Assembly: GCA_903952885.1 (NCBI GenBank)
Contig: CAJBHE010000177.1
Span: forward strand, 1 to 9,086
DNA from: an uncultured Burkholderiales bacterium
GTDB lineage: Bacteria > Pseudomonadota > Gammaproteobacteria > Burkholderiales > Burkholderiaceae_C
DNA length: 9,086 bases
Direction of reading: 5' to 3'
Part shown: positions 6,600 to 9,086 of the stretch, piece by piece
Layout of the letters: every line of letters starts with the position of its first letter
How positions within the stretch are numbered: the first letter of the stretch is position 1
Position numbers and translations under genes: made by a program
Notes under the pieces: model-generated
Seen by the model: the letters and a program-made list of their open reading frames with translations, nothing else
Told to the model about the DNA's origin: nothing
Databases searched by the model: none

Positions 6600-7598
6600 A
6601 TCAAACTTGATGTTGCCTGCCTTGATGGCTTTGGCCCAGCTGGTGGTGTCGCGCTCTAACAGCTTGGTGGTGTTCTCGGGTGTGAGGTAACGCACTTCCA
6701 CGCCTGCGGCATCGGCCCGTTGCTTGGTCTCGGGCAACTCCATGCTGCGCTTGACATCCGCTGACAACTTTTGCACCACATCTTTAGGCGTGCCGTTGGC
6801 CACATACAAGGCGACCCATGACTCCAACTCAAAGCCGCTCAAGCCTGCTTCTGAAGCTGTGGGCACTTGTGGCAGTTGGGGGTGACGTGTTTTACCGGTC
6901 ACCGCCAAAGCCTTGAGCTTGCCACTTTGCACATGGCCCATCACCGAGGGCGGCGTACTGATGAACACTTGCACTTGGCCAGCCAACACGTCTTGAATGG
7001 CTTGACCAGAACCCTTGTAGGGCACATGCGTCATATCAATGCCGGTTTGCTGTTTGAAAATTTCCGTACCGATGTGCGATACCGACCCATTGCCTTGTGA
7101 GGCGTAGTTGAGCTTGCCTGGGTTTTGTTTGGCCCACGCGATGAACTCTTTCAAGTTGTTGGCGGGCACAGAGGGGTGCACCGCAATGACGTTGGTGGCC
7201 ACGGTGATGAGGCCCACGGGCGTGAGGTCTTTCAGCTCCCACGGCAGTTTGTCCATCAAGATAGGGTTGGCAATGTGATAGCCCGAGTAAGACACCAACA
7301 CGGTGTAGCCATCTTTGGCGCTACGTGCCACATTTGAATAGGCCAAGTTGCCGCTGCCGCCCGGCTTGTTGTCCACCACCACCGATTGACCGGTCAGGCG
7401 TGCCAAAGGCTCGCTTACCAAACGGGCCGAGGTGTCCACCAAGCCACCGGGTGGGTTAGGCACCACCAAGGTGATGGGTTTGCTCGGGTATGTGTCGGCT
7501 TGTGCATGCGCTGCGAGTGGCGCGATGAAGGCGCTTGAGCTGATAACGGTGGTGGCAATCAATGCTGCGTTGAGGCTGCGGCGTGTGAGGTGTTTCAT
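6597..7598 (-). CDS. Bug/TctC-family periplasmic substrate-binding protein
   Basis: A 333-aa extracytoplasmic binding protein of the tripartite tricarboxylate transporter type. Residues 1-32 form a signal peptide: basic MKHLTRRSLN, a hydrophobic core, then APLAAHAQA with likely cleavage near residues 32-34. The mature protein begins with the usual YPSKPITLVVPNPPGG, and VDTSARL (54-60) and VVVDNKPGGSGNLA (73-86) line the typical ligand pocket. NYASQGNGSVSHIGTE and VPYKGSGQAIQDVLAGQVQV are further family blocks. The family binds small carboxylates and related compounds; the ligand here cannot be read from the sequence. The start has GGAG 7 nt upstream. It lies 20 nt after the OYE gene. No tctA/tctB membrane genes are in the window, so it is an orphan Bug here, as is common in Burkholderiales. 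Confidence 0.92.
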   Translation of the reverse strand: MKHLTRRSLNAALIATTVISSSAFIAPLAAHAQADTYPSKPITLVVPNPPGGLVDTSARLVSEPLARLTGQSVVVDNKPGGSGNLAYSNVARSAKDGYTVLVSYSGYHIANPILMDKLPWELKDLTPVGLITVATNVIAVHPSVPANNLKEFIAWAKQNPGKLNYASQGNGSVSHIGTEIFKQQTGIDMTHVPYKGSGQAIQDVLAGQVQVFISTPPSVMGHVQSGKLKALAVTGKTRHPQLPQVPTASEAGLSGFELESWVALYVANGTPKDVVQKLSADVKRSMELPETKQRADAAGVEVRYLTPENTTKLLERDTTSWAKAIKAGNIKFD

Positions 7599-7618
7599 GT
7601 GATGTCTCCAGTTGGTTT

Positions 7619-8740
7619 TTATCGTTGCCCCATTTGCACGGCTTCAAAAATGCCCTGTGCCTCACGCGGCATGCAGCGCCAATACTGCGGACTGGCTTGC
7701 ACCTTGCCATGTAAATCTGCAGCGGCTTCCCACACCCAGCGTGGCTTATAAAGGAAGGCACGGGCGAGTGCAATGAGGTCGGCGTCGCCGCGTACCAAAA
7801 TGTCTTCGGCTTGTTGCGGTTCGGTGATCAGGCCTACTGTGATGGTAGGCATGCCAGTTTTTTGCTTCACCAGTTTGGCGAAGGGCACTTGGTATTCGGG
7901 GCCGACAGCAATTTTTTGTTGAGCAGCCACACCACCCGATGAAATGTGCACGAAGTCTGCGCCGGCGAGTTTCAAGCGCAGCGAGAAGTCGGCGGTTTCC
8001 TCTGGCGTCCAGCCGTTCTCCACCCAGTCTGAGGCAGAAATGCGCATGCCCAATGAGCCTTTGTAAACGGCACGTACAGCCTCAAACACTTCCATCGGAA
8101 AACGTGTGCGGTTGTCAAAGTTGCCGCCATAGGCGTCGGTGCGGTGGTTGGCGATGGGTGACAAGAACTGATGCAACAAGTAGCCGTGTGCGCCGTGCAA
8201 TTCGATGGCTTCAATGCCCATGGCCTCGGCAAGTTGGGCGGCTTTGGCAAAGGCTTGTTTGATGCGCTCTAGGCCTTTTGTGTCTAGCTCGTGTGGGGCT
8301 GTTTCTTGCGCTAAGTGGGGAATGGCTGAGGGGGCTTCTGTAGCCCAGCCACCTTGTGCTGGGGTCAGTAACTGACCGCCCTGCCAAGGCGCTGCGCTGG
8401 ATGCCTTGCGGCCCGCATGGGCGAGTTGAATGCACACGGGTACCTTGGGTGCGAGTTTGCGCGCGCGGTGCAGCTTGTCTTGCAAGGCCGCAGCGGTCGC
8501 GTCGTCCCACAAACCCAAACACAAAGGTGTGATGCGGCCTTCGGGCACCACGGCGGTCGCTTCGATGATGAACATGGCAGCGCCGCTGTTGAGCAGGCTG
8601 GTCCAATGCGTCAAGTGCCAATCGGTCGCTTGGCCGTTGTCTGCCGAGTATTGGCACATAGGGGCCACGATGGCTCGGTTGGCCAAGTTCAGCGGGCCAC
8701 TTGGCGAGGTGAGGGTGAATTCAGAAAAAAGGTGGCTCAC
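7619..8740 (-). CDS. Old Yellow Enzyme-family NADH:flavin oxidoreductase (YqjM/NamA class)
   Basis: A 373-aa FMN-binding TIM-barrel enzyme expected to reduce activated C=C bonds of enones or related compounds with NAD(P)H in the cytoplasm. Class-specific residues are visible: IVAPMCQYSA (C29 and Y31, the YqjM-type cysteine and tyrosine), CIQLAHAGRKAS (103-114), and ELHGAHGYLLHQFLSPIANH (180-199) with the substrate-binding H182/H185 pair and Y187. FMN-phosphate segments are VHISSGG (264-270), ITVGLIT (300-306) and DLIALARAFL (321-330). I choose the GTG start at 8740, not the longer frame to 8806: GGAG lies 5 nt upstream and the protein then begins SHLFSEFTL, as in relatives, whereas the extension would run through a terminator. 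It is the first gene of a unit with the Bug protein. Confidence 0.93.
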   Translation of the reverse strand: MSHLFSEFTLTSPSGPLNLANRAIVAPMCQYSADNGQATDWHLTHWTSLLNSGAAMFIIEATAVVPEGRITPLCLGLWDDATAAALQDKLHRARKLAPKVPVCIQLAHAGRKASSAAPWQGGQLLTPAQGGWATEAPSAIPHLAQETAPHELDTKGLERIKQAFAKAAQLAEAMGIEAIELHGAHGYLLHQFLSPIANHRTDAYGGNFDNRTRFPMEVFEAVRAVYKGSLGMRISASDWVENGWTPEETADFSLRLKLAGADFVHISSGGVAAQQKIAVGPEYQVPFAKLVKQKTGMPTITVGLITEPQQAEDILVRGDADLIALARAFLYKPRWVWEAAADLHGKVQASPQYWRCMPREAQGIFEAVQMGQR

Positions 8741-8745
8741 AGAAA

Positions 8746-8749
8746 CTCC
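8746..8749 (-). promoter_or_regulatory. Ribosome-binding site deciding the GTG start of the OYE gene
   Basis: GGAG on the minus strand (8749-8746) sits 5 nt before GTG at 8740. It is separated by a single base from the T-tract of the upstream terminator. It is the only good Shine-Dalgarno near this gene's 5' end. Confidence 0.7.
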
Positions 8750-8750
8750 A

Positions 8751-8780
8751 AAAACAAAAATGCCTGCGGATGTAGCAGGC
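8751..8780 (-). terminator. Intrinsic (Rho-independent) terminator of the coiled-coil protein gene, in the OYE leader
   Basis: Read on the minus strand, GCCTGC (8780-8775), a 7-nt loop, GCAGGC (8767-8762), then ATTTTTGTTTTT. The perfect 6-bp GC-rich stem followed by a T-rich tract is a textbook intrinsic terminator. It lies 52 nt after the stop codon of the gene ending at 8833. The T-tract finishes 10 nt before the OYE GTG, so it also occupies that gene's leader and could act as an attenuator if a promoter lies upstream. Confidence 0.8.
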
Positions 8781-8832
8781 TCGGATCGTAAACAGGATGA
8801 GGCCAAAGCCGTGGCATTTGGGTGACAAGGCC
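8781..8832 (-). other. Short spacer between the coiled-coil gene and its terminator
   Basis: These 52 bases are the only place for an OYE promoter upstream of the terminator. TTGTCA on the minus strand resembles a -35 box (5 of 6), but no good -10 sits at 16-18 nt from it. TACGAT further down is a poor -10 without a partner. I see no convincing promoter. Confidence 0.3.
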
Positions 8833-9086
8833 CTAGTCGAGGTCGATATCGAAATCTTCGGGGTTGCCTTTTTCAAGTTTTTCGTCTTCTTTGTGAACTT
8901 TGTCTTCAAGGTCCGTCAAGCGGCCGTTGAGTGCGTCCACGTTGTGCTTGATACCTGCAAGTCGGCCATGAAACGCATCGTTTATCTGCTCGCGTTTGAG
9001 CTTGGCGAGTCGTTGTTGCTCGGCCGCTGTCAGAGGTCCACGGGGTGCTGATGGCGCTGCTGCTGGCTTTGCGGTAGCGGATGAGG
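8833..9086 (-). CDS. C-terminal part of an unidentified coiled-coil protein with acidic tail (partial)
   Basis: The frame enters from the right edge and ends with TAG at 8835-8833, giving 83 complete codons. It begins with an Ala/Pro/Ser-rich linker (SSATAKPAAAPSAPRGPLTA), continues with a basic helix (EQQRLAKLKREQINDAFHG) and then a regular heptad pattern. Counting from the first full codon, hydrophobic residues fall at L42, I45, V49, L52, L56, L59, V63 and L70 with 3-4 spacing, predicting about four heptads of coiled coil. It ends in an acidic tail, NPEDFDIDLD. I do not recognise the family. The N-terminal domain lies outside the window. A clear intrinsic terminator follows the stop, which supports a real gene end. 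Confidence 0.7.
   Translation of the reverse strand, partial: SSATAKPAAAPSAPRGPLTAAEQQRLAKLKREQINDAFHGRLAGIKHNVDALNGRLTDLEDKVHKEDEKLEKGNPEDFDIDLD

Noticed and set aside
8741..8806. N-terminal extension of the OYE protein by 22 residues
   Set aside because: The extension would be translated through the intrinsic terminator and has no ribosome-binding site. GTG at 8740 has GGAG at the right distance.
8797..9051. Plus-strand 84-codon open frame at the right end
   Set aside because: It is antisense to the coiled-coil protein, whose heptad pattern, acidic tail and following terminator indicate that the minus strand is coding.

Overview
The window looks like chromosomal DNA of a betaproteobacterium, most likely Burkholderiales/Comamonadaceae (Limnohabitans-, Rhodoferax- or Curvibacter-like). 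The basis is the mix of families: a compact LivHMGF operon, a DUF2788 mini-protein, a DUF2189 membrane protein, an AscD-type ferredoxin reductase, a YeeZ-like SDR and an orphan Bug-type binding protein. Coding density is very high, the genes keep their family lengths, and I see no tRNA, rRNA, IS element, CRISPR array or prophage signal. The genus is an inference.

Layout. Positions 2-55 (+) hold the last 17 codons of an unidentified gene. Positions 59-3591 (+) are a tightly packed branched-chain amino acid ABC transporter operon, livH-livM-livG-livF, with gaps of 5 nt or less or overlapping start/stop codons. It meets a minus-strand operon (5647 down to 3613) head-on at a short GC-rich hairpin (3606-3622). 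That operon encodes an AscD-like 2Fe-2S/FAD/NAD reductase, a DUF2189 five-helix membrane protein and a 66-aa DUF2788 two-helix membrane protein. Divergent from it, only 34 bp away, is a plus-strand atypical SDR (5682-6596) with a TTG start. The SDR stop codon abuts the stop codon of the next minus-strand gene. That gene is a Bug/TctC periplasmic binding protein (6597-7598), which follows an Old Yellow Enzyme of the YqjM class (7619-8740) in a two-gene operon. The last 254 bases hold the C-terminal part of an unidentified coiled-coil, acidic-tailed protein on the minus strand. It ends at 8833 and is followed by a clear intrinsic terminator (8751-8780).

How the genes relate. LivHMGF supplies the two permeases and two ATPases of one importer; no substrate-binding protein gene is visible in the window. 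The OYE/Bug pair suggests uptake or sensing of a small organic acid beside an enoate or enone reductase, but that link comes only from gene order. No new defence or mobile system was found. The most useful leads are regulatory: a terminator whose U-tract ends next to the OYE ribosome-binding site, a dyad containing both Shine-Dalgarno sites of the divergent ascD/SDR pair, and the reductase/membrane-protein operon of unknown function.
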